From: Rathayibacter sp. SW19
GTDB taxonomy: Bacteria > Actinomycetota > Actinomycetes > Actinomycetales > Microbacteriaceae
Direction of reading: 5' to 3'
Assembly: GCF_030866825.1 (NCBI RefSeq)
Contig: NZ_CP133020.1
Location: forward strand, 2,170,001-2,234,000
Length of the DNA: 64,000 bases
Part shown: piece after piece, positions 8,731-18,261 of the stretch
How the letters are laid out: every line of letters starts with the position of its first letter
How positions within the stretch are numbered: the stretch's first letter is position 1
Position numbers and translations under genes: made by a program
The notes under the pieces: generated by a model
Databases searched by the model: none
What the model saw: the letters and a program-made list of their open reading frames with translations, nothing else
Told to the model about the DNA's origin: nothing

Positions 8731-10268
8731 TGCCCTCTGAATCGCTGTCGTCTCGACTTGCGTCATTGACCAGCTGGCATAGCGACTGGTCCGGGCTTCG
8801 CGTGGCCGTTCTTGGACTCGGCGTGACCGGCTTCGCTGCAGCAGACACACTGGCCGAACTGGGCGCGGAGGTTCTGGTCGTTGCTGCGTCTGCCGACGAT
8901 GAGCGCTCTCGGCTGCTGGCGGTGATCGGGGGGCAACTCGTGGTAGAGCCAGAACTCGCCGCCCCTCCGGCCCGATTGATCGAGTTCGGCCCCGAACTGC
9001 TTATTGTCTCACCCGGCTTCCATCCCGACCACGCGGTGTTGAAGTGGGCTACGGCGTCGTCGATCGAGGTATGGGGCGACATCGAACTCGCTTGGCGCCT
9101 GCGCGACAAGGTCGGCGTACCCGCCGAGTGGATCACAGTCACCGGCACAAACGGCAAGACAACGACCGTGCAGCTGACGGCGACCATGCTGGCTGCCTCA
9201 GGGCTGCGCGTGGCACCATGCGGGAACATCGGGGTGCCGGTTCTGGATGCCGTTCGCGACCCGAATGGATTCGATGTACTCGTTGTTGAACTTTCCAGCT
9301 ATCAGTTGCACTGGGTCAATCGCAATCGTGGCGGACAGCTGTCACCGTTTTCCAGCGCATGCCTGAACATTGCCGACGATCACATCGACTGGCACGGCTC
9401 GGTCGAGGCATACACGGCCGCCAAAGGCGCCGTCTACGCGAACACACGCATCGCGTGCGTCTATAACAAGTCGGACGCCGCGACGGAACAGCTCGTGCGC
9501 GACGCGGAAGTGGTGGAGGGTGCGCGCGCGATCGGGTTCGGCCTCGGCATCCCGGGGCCGAGTGATTTCGGAATCGTCGACGGCATCCTGTGCGATCGGG
9601 CGTTCGTCGAGAACCGCGCCACGAGCGCCGTCGAACTCACAACACTCGATGCGTTGCGGTCGGTGGGGCTGGCTGCACCGCACATCGTCGCGAACATTCT
9701 GGCGGCATGCGCTCTAGCGCGCTCGTACGGGGTCGAACCCGCCATCATCCGTCTCGTGCTCGGCGAATTCCACCTCGATGCGCACCGCATCCAGGTCGTA
9801 GTCAGCGCGCATGGCGTCACCTGGGTAGACGACTCGAAGGCGACCAACCCGCACGCGGCGGCCGCATCGCTGCGCGCGTACCCGTCCGTCGTATGGATCG
9901 CAGGGGGGCTCCTGAAGGGCGTGGACATCGATGCGCTCGTCGCAGAGCACGTTTCTCGAATGCGCGCAGCCGTGCTGATCGGCGTCGATCGCTCTGCGCT
10001 GCGCGCGGCATTCCAACGACACGCGCCGGCCTTCCCGATCTTCGAGGTCGACCCCGACGAAACTGATGATGTGATGCAGACCGCAGTTGGTCTGGCGGCG
10101 CGGGTGGCCCGCGTGGGAGACACCGTTCTCCTTGCCCCAGCGGCCGCGTCGATGGATCAGTTCACCGACTATGCAGAACGCGGCAGACGTTTCGCCGGTG
10201 CTGTGCACGACTACTTGGGAGGTGAGGCGGATGACGACGAGTCCGCCTCGCGCGGCCCGGTCCGCTAG
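8715..10268 (+). CDS. murD: UDP-MurNAc-L-alanine:D-glutamate ligase MurD
   Basis: A 517-residue Mur ligase that adds D-Glu as the second stem-peptide residue. An N-terminal UDP-binding Rossmann-like region (VAVLGLGVTGFAAAD) precedes the ATP loop VTGTNGKTTTVQ (about residues 142-153). Further motifs are CLNIADDHIDWHGS and VDDSKATNPHAA. The ATG at 8715 overlaps mraY by 16 nt; an in-frame GTG at 8730 is a possible shorter start. The 3' end overlaps ftsW by 38 nt. Confidence 0.95.
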   Translation: MAVTVVPSESLSSRLASLTSWHSDWSGLRVAVLGLGVTGFAAADTLAELGAEVLVVAASADDERSRLLAVIGGQLVVEPELAAPPARLIEFGPELLIVSPGFHPDHAVLKWATASSIEVWGDIELAWRLRDKVGVPAEWITVTGTNGKTTTVQLTATMLAASGLRVAPCGNIGVPVLDAVRDPNGFDVLVVELSSYQLHWVNRNRGGQLSPFSSACLNIADDHIDWHGSVEAYTAAKGAVYANTRIACVYNKSDAATEQLVRDAEVVEGARAIGFGLGIPGPSDFGIVDGILCDRAFVENRATSAVELTTLDALRSVGLAAPHIVANILAACALARSYGVEPAIIRLVLGEFHLDAHRIQVVVSAHGVTWVDDSKATNPHAAAASLRAYPSVVWIAGGLLKGVDIDALVAEHVSRMRAAVLIGVDRSALRAAFQRHAPAFPIFEVDPDETDDVMQTAVGLAARVARVGDTVLLAPAAASMDQFTDYAERGRRFAGAVHDYLGGEADDDESASRGPVR

Positions 10269-11463
10269 GCAACGCGCCGCTGTTCCGACTGCGCATCCCA
10301 TCGATGAGCGCGGCGCAGGTACCATGACGTCGGCGCGGATTTCCCTCGGCCGAGTCTTTCAAGCAGAATCTGCAAACTACTTTCTGCTATTGGGCGTCAC
10401 CCTGTTCATGGTCGCATTCGGTCTGATGATGGTGCTGTCTTCCTCCGCCGTCGTCTCTCACGTGGACGACAACAACTTTTTCGCCCGTTTCCTCAGTCAA
10501 GGGGTGTACGCAGCGATCGGGGTTCCGCTGATGCTGGTGGTCTCAAGGGTGCCAGCGCGCTTTTGGCAGAAGTGGGCGTGGTTGGGGCTCGGTGTCGCCT
10601 GTTTTCTGCAAGCACTTGTGGTGTTCACACCTCTTGGCGTGTTGATCAACCAGAACAAGAACTGGTTGAAAATCGGCCCCGTCGTCTTCCAGCCGTCGGA
10701 GGCCATCAAGATTGCGCTCGTGCTGTGGCTCGGCATGTTCCTGCTGAAGAAACGGGACAAGATCGGCCAGTGGCGGCACTCTGTGATTCCCGCCGCGCTG
10801 GTCAGCGGCGTCGCGATCGGCCTGGTCATGCTCGGCGGCGACCTCGGCACGACCGTAATCATGGCCATGATGGTGGTCGGCGCCTTGTTTTTCGCGGGTA
10901 CGCCGATTCGCCACCTGATCATGTATGTGTTGGTCGCAGGCAGCGCCGCTGTCGTGATCGCGCTGTCCAGACCGAGCAGGGTGGACCGCATCCTTGCGTT
11001 CTTTCAGCCGCACAAGGCGGATCCGACCGACAGTGGCTATCAGATCCAGCAGGGCATGTTCGCGTTGGCGAACGGCGGGATCTTCGGCGTCGGGCTCGGC
11101 AATTCACGCTCGAAGTGGTCGTGGCTGCCCGCGTCCTCGACAGATTTTATTTTTGCCATCACGGGGGAGGAGCTCGGACTGATCGGAGCAATCCTGGTGC
11201 TCGCGCTGTTCGTGCTGCTGGCGTTCAGCTTCTGCCGTATCATCACGGCGGCGACGGATCCGTTCGCACGGGTGGTGACCGGCACGGTGCTGGTGTGGCT
11301 CCTCGGACAGGGGCTCGTGAACATCGCCGTCGTCCTCGGTCTTCTCCCCGTGCTCGGGGTGCCACTGCCGTTGATCTCGGCCGGTGGCACGGCCCTGATC
11401 AGCACGCTCTTCGCGATCGGCGTTGTGCTGTCGTTCGCCAGAAACCAGAAAGTGCGCCGATGA
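10231..11463 (+). CDS. ftsW: SEDS peptidoglycan polymerase FtsW
   Basis: A 410-residue SEDS-family protein with about ten membrane segments. FtsW polymerises lipid II at the septum together with FtsI. Family landmarks are NWLKIGPVVFQPSEAIKIALV, the large extracellular loop with SGYQIQQGMFALANGG, GNSRSKWSWLPASSTDFIFA and GVPLPLISAGGTAL. The ATG at 10231 follows GGAGG by 7 nt, which favours it over the in-frame ATG at 10324. The basic N-terminus overlaps the end of murD, and the stop overlaps the murG start (ATGA). Confidence 0.95.
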   Translation: MTTSPPRAARSARQRAAVPTAHPIDERGAGTMTSARISLGRVFQAESANYFLLLGVTLFMVAFGLMMVLSSSAVVSHVDDNNFFARFLSQGVYAAIGVPLMLVVSRVPARFWQKWAWLGLGVACFLQALVVFTPLGVLINQNKNWLKIGPVVFQPSEAIKIALVLWLGMFLLKKRDKIGQWRHSVIPAALVSGVAIGLVMLGGDLGTTVIMAMMVVGALFFAGTPIRHLIMYVLVAGSAAVVIALSRPSRVDRILAFFQPHKADPTDSGYQIQQGMFALANGGIFGVGLGNSRSKWSWLPASSTDFIFAITGEELGLIGAILVLALFVLLAFSFCRIITAATDPFARVVTGTVLVWLLGQGLVNIAVVLGLLPVLGVPLPLISAGGTALISTLFAIGVVLSFARNQKVRR

Positions 11464-12542
11464 CCCGCTATCTCTTGGCGGGCGGCGGCACCGCCGGCCA
11501 CGTCAATCCGCTCCTGGCCGTCGCTGACCGCATCATGGAACGAGACCCTGAATCCGCGGTATTCGTGCTGGGCACGAAGGAGGGCCTCGAGGCTCGACTG
11601 GTCCCCGAGCGCGGTTATGAATTGTTGACGATTCCCAAACTGCCCTTCCCACGCCGCCCGAACGCCGCCGCGCTGCGGTTTCCGGGCCTGTGGCGTTCCA
11701 CGGTGGCCGATGTCCGGCGGATGCTGACCGCGCACGCGATCGACATCGTCGTCGGCTTCGGCGGGTATGCGTCTGCGCCCGCCTACAGTGCAGCACGTCG
11801 CGACACCGTTCCGCTCGCGATTCACGAAGCCAACGCACGCCCGGGTCTCGCCAACCGTCTCGGTAGTCGATACACGCACTGCGTCGGCGTCGCCTTCGAA
11901 GGGACGAAGATCGCGCACGCCACGTTCGTCGGTATGCCGCTCCGACGCGAGATCGGGTCGCTCGATCGTGCTGCTGCACGGCCTGAGGCGCTGGAAACCT
12001 TCGGGCTCGTTGCGGGCCGGCCGACACTACTGGCGACCGGCGGGTCGCTCGGCGCCCGAAGCATCAACGCAGCCATGCTCGAATCGGCAGCGGCACTGGT
12101 CGATGCCGGCTACCAAGTGCTGCACGTACAAGGGGGCCGTCGCGAATTCACGGATCCAAGCATCGAGCACTATCACCTGATCGACTACTGCGACCGCATG
12201 GACCTCGCCCTCGCGGTCGCGGACCTCTGCGTCGGCCGGGCCGGTGCGGCAACGGTCAGCGAGTTGAGCGCCCTCGGGATTCCGGCCGTCTACGTGCCGT
12301 ATCCGGTCGGCAACGGAGAGCAGCGCTTCAACGCCGCAGGAGTCGTCGCGGCGGGTGGTGCGCTGCTTGTCGACGATGCCGACTTCACGGCATCGTGGAT
12401 TGCCGGCACCTTGATACCGTTGCTGCGCGAGCGACGCCGACTCGATGCCATGGCGCGCGCCGCCGCCGACACCGGAATTCGCGACGGATCAGACCGATTC
12501 ATCGACCTGATCGCCGAGAAGCTGATGCCCAGCACGTTGTAA
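11460..12542 (+). CDS. murG: UDP-GlcNAc:lipid I GlcNAc transferase MurG
   Basis: A 360-residue GT28 glycosyltransferase that converts lipid I to lipid II at the inner face of the membrane. The start MTRYLLAGGGTAGHVNPLLAVA carries the first G-loop, GGGTAGH. GGSLGARSIN and the C-terminal nucleotide-binding stretch CVGRAGAATVSELSALGIPAVYVPYP are classic MurG motifs. The open frame extends further upstream, but the ATG overlapping the ftsW stop gives the normal family start. Confidence 0.96.
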   Translation: MTRYLLAGGGTAGHVNPLLAVADRIMERDPESAVFVLGTKEGLEARLVPERGYELLTIPKLPFPRRPNAAALRFPGLWRSTVADVRRMLTAHAIDIVVGFGGYASAPAYSAARRDTVPLAIHEANARPGLANRLGSRYTHCVGVAFEGTKIAHATFVGMPLRREIGSLDRAAARPEALETFGLVAGRPTLLATGGSLGARSINAAMLESAAALVDAGYQVLHVQGGRREFTDPSIEHYHLIDYCDRMDLALAVADLCVGRAGAATVSELSALGIPAVYVPYPVGNGEQRFNAAGVVAAGGALLVDDADFTASWIAGTLIPLLRERRRLDAMARAAADTGIRDGSDRFIDLIAEKLMPSTL

Positions 12543-12638
12543 ACGACGTCCGGCATACTGTGATGGACGTGTCCGATGTAACAGCAGAGGCGGCACAGCA
12601 GAGCTGACGCAGATGAGCCAGAGAGAAGTAGAAACCCC

Positions 12639-14039
12639 GTGATCGAACCCGACCTTTCCCTGTCCATACCCGATGAACTCGGAGCGATTCACTTCGTCGG
12701 AATCGGTGGATCGGGCATGAGCGGCATCGCACGCCTTTTTCTCGGCGCAGGGCACACGATCACCGGTTCCGATGTGCGCGAATCCGGCAACATCGACGCG
12801 CTGCGTGCACTGGGCGCTCGCATCACGATCGGGCACGATGCCGCGAATCTCGGCGACGCGGACACCGTGGTCGTCACCGGCGCCCTCTGGCAAGACAATC
12901 CGGAGTATCAGGGCGCACTGAAAATGGGCATTCCAGTCCTGCACCGAGCGCAAGCACTTGCCTGGCTCGTCAAAACGCACCGGCTGGTCGCGGTCGCAGG
13001 TGCGCACGGTAAGACCACCTCGACCGGCATGATCGTTACCGGCCTGCTCGGCCTTGGCGAAAGCCCGAGTTTTGTCAACGGAGGTGTGATCGAATCCCTC
13101 GGCATCAGCAGCCAGGCGGGGTCCGGTGACCTGTTCGTCGTCGAGGCCGACGAATCCGACGGCACCTTCCTGCTCTATGACACTGCCGTCGCTCTGGTTA
13201 CGAACGTCGATCCGGACCATCTGGATCACTACGGATCGCTCGAGGCGTTCCGTGCGGCGTTCGTCGAGTTCGCGCAGAACGCCGGCGAACTCGTCGTCAT
13301 CTCCTCCGACGATCCGGGAGCGCTCGGTGTGAGTGCTCGTCTTGACCACAAGCGAATTCTTACATTCGGCGAGGCAGCGGATGCCGATGTGCGCGTGCAC
13401 TCGATCGTCACGGACGGTCCGGTAGCGTTCGTCATCAGCTACCAGGGCGTGGACTACCCGGCTACCTTGCGGATTCCCGGTCGGCACAATGCGATCAATG
13501 CCGCGGGCGCGTTCGCAGTTCTGGTCGGGCTCGGCCACGCCCCGGCGGCAACGTTGGCCGCGATCGCACCGTTCGGCGGGACGCAGCGTCGTTTCGAATT
13601 GCATGGCACGGTCGACGGCATCAGTGTCTATGACGACTATGCGCACCATCCGACCGAGGTCGCCGCGGCGCTGGCTGCAGCGCGCACCGTCGTCGGAGAC
13701 GGCCGGATCATAGCCGTGCACCAGCCACATCTGTACAGCAGAACGCGCCTTTTCGCGAGTGAGTTCGCCCAGACGCTCGAGCAGTATGCCGACCAAACTG
13801 TCGTGCTCGGCGTGTACGGCGCTCGGGAGGACCCGGAGCCGGGTGTCACCGGCGCCCTGGTATCCGAGCGGTTCACCGATCCCAGCAAGGTTGCGTATAT
13901 CCCGGATTGGCAGCAGGCGTCAGACTACACGGCGACAATCGCGCAGAGGGGTGACTTCGTCATCACCCTCGGTTGCGGGGACGTCTACCGGATCGTTCCG
14001 CAACTCCTCGAGTCGTTGCGGCAACGGCGAGACGGGTGA
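12639..14039 (+). CDS. murC: UDP-MurNAc:L-alanine ligase MurC
   Basis: A 466-residue Mur ligase that adds the first stem-peptide residue (L-Ala or Gly) to UDP-MurNAc. It shows the N-terminal loop HFVGIGGSGMSGIARLF, the ATP loop VAGAHGKTTSTGM (about residues 119-131), EADESDGTFL and NVDPDHLDHYGS. The GTG at 12639 is the likely start. A 96-nt gap separates it from murG, unusual in this otherwise packed operon, with no gene recognised in it. Confidence 0.95.
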   Translation: MIEPDLSLSIPDELGAIHFVGIGGSGMSGIARLFLGAGHTITGSDVRESGNIDALRALGARITIGHDAANLGDADTVVVTGALWQDNPEYQGALKMGIPVLHRAQALAWLVKTHRLVAVAGAHGKTTSTGMIVTGLLGLGESPSFVNGGVIESLGISSQAGSGDLFVVEADESDGTFLLYDTAVALVTNVDPDHLDHYGSLEAFRAAFVEFAQNAGELVVISSDDPGALGVSARLDHKRILTFGEAADADVRVHSIVTDGPVAFVISYQGVDYPATLRIPGRHNAINAAGAFAVLVGLGHAPAATLAAIAPFGGTQRRFELHGTVDGISVYDDYAHHPTEVAAALAAARTVVGDGRIIAVHQPHLYSRTRLFASEFAQTLEQYADQTVVLGVYGAREDPEPGVTGALVSERFTDPSKVAYIPDWQQASDYTATIAQRGDFVITLGCGDVYRIVPQLLESLRQRRDG

Positions 14040-14049
14040 TTCGCCGCTC

Positions 14050-15147
14050 ATGAAGCGACCGCAGGGATTCGATCACTCCGGCGGGCCGGCATCCGGTCCG
14101 TTCGCGACGCCGACCCCGCCGTCGCGCACGGCCGCGGGGAAGGCCACCGAAGAGATCGTCGGGCCGGTGGGCGCGAACGCGACTGAACCGACGACCGGTG
14201 AGCCCACCGAGCGAATCACGAAGTCGGTCGCCGCACCAATCGCTGAACCGATCACTGAACCGCTCACGGTGCTCGAGTCGCCCATCGCTCAGGTGCGCTC
14301 CGAACCCGCCGCCTCCGGGTCAGCCGCCGACGGGCCAGCACCCTCCCGGCGAGCTCAGGTCGAACCGGAGCGCCCCGGGGTGAGCTCTCCGCGGAGCCTG
14401 CGCCAGGCGCGTCGTGACCGCAAGCGCTACGAGCGGGAGGAGGTCAAACGGTTCACGCGGCGCGCCCGTCGGCGCAGGATGGTGTGGCTGATTTCGTTGG
14501 GCAGCGTGGTTGTGGTTCTCGGTGGGGCCGTGCTCGCGGCGTATTCTCCCTTGATGGCTCTGCACACCATCGACGTCGTCGGCACCGCGCGGCTGAAGCC
14601 CGCTGTCGTCGCCCGCGCGCTCGATGGTCAACTCGGTAAACCGCTGCCTTTGATCGACTTCGCCGCGGTGAAGAAGGAATTGGGCGCTTTCGCCTTGATC
14701 CGCAGTTACAGCACGGAGACGCATCCGCCTGGCACGCTGGTCGTACGGATCGTCGAGCGAGCGCCGGTCGGATTGTTGAAGACCGGCGCAGGTTTTCAAC
14801 TCGTCGACCCCGCTGGTGTGGTCATCACCACGACGGCACAGCGGCCGGCCGGCTACCCCGTGATCCAGGTTGCCGGCGCCGCCGGAAAGGTATCAGCAAC
14901 ACCCGGCTTCGCGGCAGCGACAGGCGTGTTGAGTGCGCTGCCGCCGAGCGTGTTGTCTCAGGTGGATTCGGTCAGTGCACAGACGGCGAACGATGTCGCG
15001 CTCACTCTGATCGGAGGTAAGACCGTGCTGTGGGGCGGCCCTGATCAGTCAGATTTCAAGGCAGCCGATCTGGCGGCGCTACTCAAGGACGCACCTGCTG
15101 CGTCGCTCTACGACGTCTCCGCGCCGCAGAGCCCAGTCACCAAATAG
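14050..15147 (+). CDS. ftsQ: Cell division protein FtsQ
   Basis: A 365-residue bitopic divisome protein. A long Pro/Thr/Glu-rich cytoplasmic N-terminus (about residues 1-110) leads to a strongly basic stretch, one membrane segment (about 140-160, MVWLISLGSVVVVLGGAVLAA), and then a POTRA domain (ALHTIDVVGTARLKPAVVARAL) and the FtsQ beta domain. FtsQ scaffolds FtsB/FtsL and FtsW/FtsI. The reading frame is open further upstream inside murC; the ATG 10 nt after the murC stop is chosen. Confidence 0.9.
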   Translation: MKRPQGFDHSGGPASGPFATPTPPSRTAAGKATEEIVGPVGANATEPTTGEPTERITKSVAAPIAEPITEPLTVLESPIAQVRSEPAASGSAADGPAPSRRAQVEPERPGVSSPRSLRQARRDRKRYEREEVKRFTRRARRRRMVWLISLGSVVVVLGGAVLAAYSPLMALHTIDVVGTARLKPAVVARALDGQLGKPLPLIDFAAVKKELGAFALIRSYSTETHPPGTLVVRIVERAPVGLLKTGAGFQLVDPAGVVITTTAQRPAGYPVIQVAGAAGKVSATPGFAAATGVLSALPPSVLSQVDSVSAQTANDVALTLIGGKTVLWGGPDQSDFKAADLAALLKDAPAASLYDVSAPQSPVTK

Positions 15148-15291
15148 CTCGCGAGTAGTTTATTTTTCCAACACGCGGGCGGCGCTGCAGGCAGTAGGCA
15201 CACCGCAACCTAACGTCAGTTAGAGGAATTGCATACTGAGCATGACTTTAATCCTCGACTTGAGGTTGAAGGTTCCCAGCGGAGGCCGGAC

Positions 15292-16476
15292 GTGACTACA
15301 AACCAGAACTACCTTGCCGTGATCAAAGTCGTCGGCATCGGCGGCGGCGGCGTGAACGCCGTGAACAGAATGATCGAGCTCGGCCTGCGCGGGGTCGAAT
15401 TCATCGCCATCAACACGGATGCTCAAGCGCTACTCATGAGCGACGCCGACGTCAAGCTCGACGTCGGCCGTGAGATCACTCGCGGACTCGGTGCCGGAGC
15501 GGACCCCGAGGTCGGCCGGCGTGCCGCAGAGGATCACGCTGAGGAAATCGAGGAGGCTCTCGCCGGAGCAGACATGGTCTTCGTAACGGCGGGGGAGGGC
15601 GGCGGAACCGGAACAGGAGGCGCCCCCGTCATCGCCCGCATCGCCAAGTCGATCGGTGCTCTGACGATCGGTGTGGTCACCAAGCCGTTCGGATTCGAAG
15701 GCAAGCGGCGCGCCGAGCAGGCGGAAGCCGGCGTCGCACGTTTGAAGGAAGAGGTCGACACGCTCATCGTGGTGCCGAACGACCGGCTGCTGGAAATCAG
15801 CGACCGGGGCATCAGCATGCTCGAGGCGTTCTCAACGGCCGACCAGGTGCTGCTGGCCGGCGTGCAGGGCATCACGGACCTCATCACGACTCCTGGCCTG
15901 ATCAACCTCGACTTTGCAGACGTCAAATCGGTCATGCAGGGTGCAGGATCCGCGCTGATGGGCATCGGTTCGTCTCGCGGCGCCGACCGGGCGATCAAAG
16001 CCGCAGAACTCGCTGTCGCGTCCCCGCTGCTGGAAGCCAGCATCGAAGGCGCACACGGGGTGCTGTTGTCGATTCAGGGCGGCTCGACGCTCGGGATCTT
16101 CGAGATCAACGACGCTGCGCGGCTGGTACAAGAGGCGGTGCACCCGGAGGCCAACATCATCTTCGGCGCCGTCATCGACGACACGCTCGGTGACGAGGTT
16201 CGGGTCACCGTCATCGCGGCGGGTTTCGACAGTGGTGAGCCGAGCTCGACGGCACATGACGCGCACCGTGTGCCGGCTTACGCGGGTGCAGCAACTTCTG
16301 CGGCGTCGGTGCGGAGCGGAAGCGAGCTCGTGGACACCCAGGCGCTCGAAGCGAGCGATTTGCCCGATGGTCCGTCGTGGACGGATGCAGACTCCCAACT
16401 CGTGCAGGCGGCAGCCGTCGACCCCGCGTTCGACGACGAGAACGATGACCTGGACATCCCCGACTTCCTCAAGTGA
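15292..16476 (+). CDS. ftsZ: Cell division GTPase FtsZ
   Basis: A 394-residue tubulin homologue that forms the cytokinetic ring. It carries the GTP-binding glycine-rich loop GGGGVNAVNRM, the tubulin signature GGGTGTGGAPVIARIA and the T7 loop. A variable acidic linker leads to the C-terminal peptide DDLDIPDFLK, which recruits partners such as SepF. The GTG at 15292 is preferred because GGAGG lies 6 nt upstream and the protein then begins TTNQNYLAVIKVVG, the usual actinobacterial start. A 144-nt gap from ftsQ leaves room for a separate promoter. Confidence 0.97.
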   Translation: MTTNQNYLAVIKVVGIGGGGVNAVNRMIELGLRGVEFIAINTDAQALLMSDADVKLDVGREITRGLGAGADPEVGRRAAEDHAEEIEEALAGADMVFVTAGEGGGTGTGGAPVIARIAKSIGALTIGVVTKPFGFEGKRRAEQAEAGVARLKEEVDTLIVVPNDRLLEISDRGISMLEAFSTADQVLLAGVQGITDLITTPGLINLDFADVKSVMQGAGSALMGIGSSRGADRAIKAAELAVASPLLEASIEGAHGVLLSIQGGSTLGIFEINDAARLVQEAVHPEANIIFGAVIDDTLGDEVRVTVIAAGFDSGEPSSTAHDAHRVPAYAGAATSAASVRSGSELVDTQALEASDLPDGPSWTDADSQLVQAAAVDPAFDDENDDLDIPDFLK

Positions 16477-17180
16477 CGGAACACGGTGAGGTGAGCGAGA
16501 GTTCCAGCGCTGAGGCACTGTCGGACCGCCTCGACGCCGTTCGCAGCCGGATCGCTGACGCCGCACGCGCCGCTGACCGTGATCCGGGAGAAATGACAAT
16601 GATCGTCGTCACGAAATTCCATCCGGCATCGCTCGTACGAGAACTTGCTGCTCTCGGGGTAACGGACGTCGGGGAAAACCGCCATCAAGAGGCGCAACAG
16701 AAAGCGCGCGACTGTGCTGACCTCGCACTCACCTGGCATTTCATCGGCCAACTGCAAAGCAAGAAGGCTAAGCAGGCCCGGCAATACGCCCACGTGATCC
16801 ACTCGGTGGACCGTCCCGCTCTTGTAACCGCGCTGGAAACCAACGGGCCAGCGATCGACTGCTTCATCCAATTCAACCTCACCGCAGATCCGGGGCGCGG
16901 CGGCGTGGACTCCGAAGGTCTCGAACCTCTCGTCGAACAGGTTCTGGTCACGCCGGGATTGAACCTGATCGGCGTGATGGCCGTAGCACCGCTTTCAGAA
17001 GAACCGCGCGCGGCATTCGCGCGATTGCGTCTCGTTTCAGATCGGGTGCGCTCGCTCGCACCAGGTGCACGGTCGATCTCCGCCGGCATGTCGCAAGACT
17101 TTGCAGCAGCGATCGCGGAGGGCGCGACACACCTACGCATTGGCACCGCAATCACCGGAAATCGCCCGGAGCGCCCTTAA
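16473..17180 (+). CDS. YggS/PLPBP-family pyridoxal phosphate homeostasis protein
   Basis: A 235-residue single-domain alanine-racemase-like TIM barrel that binds PLP and takes part in vitamin B6 and amino-acid homeostasis. The PLP lysine is predicted at K48 in IVVTKFHP. GENRHQEAQQK, WHFIGQLQSKKAKQ and the C-terminal MSQDFAAAIAEGATHLRIGTAI are the YggS hallmarks. It overlaps the ftsZ stop by 4 nt (GTGA), and the ftsZ-yggS-sepF order is conserved in many Gram-positive bacteria. Confidence 0.93.
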   Translation: MTEHGEVSESSSAEALSDRLDAVRSRIADAARAADRDPGEMTMIVVTKFHPASLVRELAALGVTDVGENRHQEAQQKARDCADLALTWHFIGQLQSKKAKQARQYAHVIHSVDRPALVTALETNGPAIDCFIQFNLTADPGRGGVDSEGLEPLVEQVLVTPGLNLIGVMAVAPLSEEPRAAFARLRLVSDRVRSLAPGARSISAGMSQDFAAAIAEGATHLRIGTAITGNRPERP

Positions 17181-17234
17181 TCTCGAAACAGGACAGTATC
17201 TCGAACCAGATCAGTATCTCGAACCAGATCAGAC
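17181..17234 (+). repeat. Three tandem 18-bp repeats between yggS and sepF
   Basis: Three units of 18 bp start right after the yggS stop codon at 17181, 17199 and 17217, each beginning TCTCGAA. Units 2 and 3 differ only in their last two bases; unit 1 has a few changes. The block separates yggS from sepF by about 100 nt. Length is a multiple of three, but it lies outside both genes. Confidence 0.85.
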
Positions 17235-17284
17235 ATGCATGACGCACGGATCGTTCGCACGACACAAGCAGCACGGAGGATACG

Positions 17285-17779
17285 ATGAGCAACCCGCTCA
17301 AGAAGACGATGGTCTACCTCGGCTTGGCCGACGAGGAGCTCGAGTACGAGGAGCAGCCGGCCCGCCCTGCCCAGCCGCAGCATCCGGCGCCGCTCGCCCC
17401 GGTCGCCAGTGTGCCGACCGCGACACCCGGTCGCGCACCTGTCACGCCCCTGCGCAAGAACACACCAGCACGGAATGCGATGGTTCAGGAAATGAATGAA
17501 ATCCTCACGGTTCACCCGCGCCAATATCGTGACGCCCAGGTGATTGCGGAGTCCTTCCGCGAAGGGATCCCGGTCATCATCAACCTGTCCCAGATGAGCG
17601 AGGCCGATGCTCGGCGACTCATCGATTTCGCGAGCGGGCTGTCGCAGGGTCTTTACGGCAAGATCGAGCGTGTCACCAGCAAGGTCTTCCTGCTTTCGCC
17701 ATCGCACGTCGTGGTGTCTGGCGATCATTCCTCCGGCCGCGACGCTGACGCTGAAGCGTCGTTCTTTGCGGGGGCGTGA
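17285..17779 (+). CDS. sepF: Cell division protein SepF
   Basis: A 164-residue protein with an N-terminal amphipathic membrane-targeting helix (MSNPLKKTMVYLGLADEE), a Pro/Ala-rich linker (about residues 22-60) and a C-terminal SepF domain (about 70-155; FREGIPVIINLSQMSEADARRLIDFASGL). SepF tethers FtsZ to the membrane and is the main FtsZ anchor in actinobacteria, which lack FtsA. CGGAGG lies before the ATG. Confidence 0.95.
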   Translation: MSNPLKKTMVYLGLADEELEYEEQPARPAQPQHPAPLAPVASVPTATPGRAPVTPLRKNTPARNAMVQEMNEILTVHPRQYRDAQVIAESFREGIPVIINLSQMSEADARRLIDFASGLSQGLYGKIERVTSKVFLLSPSHVVVSGDHSSGRDADAEASFFAGA

Positions 17780-17833
17780 ATCGCCCGTTCCCTGCGGCGC
17801 GAGCGGGCGAGTTTCGTCCGTCATACTTGAGGG

Positions 17834-18139
17834 GTGCCTGTCGTTTCGATCATCGCGAATCTGCTCTATTACGCGTTCTTGATCTTTTTCTTAGCCCTGT
17901 GGGCACGTTTCGTCATCGACCTTGTTCGCACGTTCAGCAGATCGTGGCGTCCCCGCGGTGCTGGACTGGTGCTGACCGAAGTGATGTACTCGGTCACGGA
18001 TCCGCCGATCAAGTTCTTTCGAAAACTGGTTCCCCCGATGTCGATGGGGCCGGTTGCGATCGATTTCGGCTGGAGTCTGACGATGCTGGCCTGCGTCGTC
18101 TGCATGTATGTCACGCTGCTGCTTCGGCAACTGGGCTGA
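17834..18139 (+). CDS. YggT-family membrane protein
   Basis: A 101-residue protein with two membrane segments (about residues 5-25 and 70-95) joined by the conserved YggT stretch VTDPPIKFFRKLVPPMSMGPVAIDFGW. Its role is poorly defined, and it is routinely found between sepF and divIVA in Gram-positive bacteria. A CATACT hexamer lies 6 nt before the GTG start, so a leaderless transcript is possible here. Confidence 0.9.
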   Translation: MPVVSIIANLLYYAFLIFFLALWARFVIDLVRTFSRSWRPRGAGLVLTEVMYSVTDPPIKFFRKLVPPMSMGPVAIDFGWSLTMLACVVCMYVTLLLRQLG

Positions 18140-18261
18140 CGGCGATGTAGTGTTGATGGCGCGAAAGCAAGTGGAGCGTGTGCGTGGCATCGTTCAACTT
18201 TGCTAGCGTTAGCGGAACGTTACTTTCTGTTCGTACAAACAAGTTCTAAGGGTGGCAAGCC

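Noticed and set aside
10563..11459. In-frame extension upstream of murG inside ftsW
   Set aside because: ftsW is clearly coding in the other frame and MurG's conserved N-terminus starts at the ATG overlapping the ftsW stop.
12489..13796. 435-codon minus-strand frame opposite murC
   Set aside because: It is the antisense shadow of the murC reading frame with no ribosome-binding site or recognisable domain.
17181..17234. Tandem repeats as a CRISPR array
   Set aside because: Repeats are contiguous with no unique spacers; the same applies to the arrays at 40585, 41821, 42088 and 43911.
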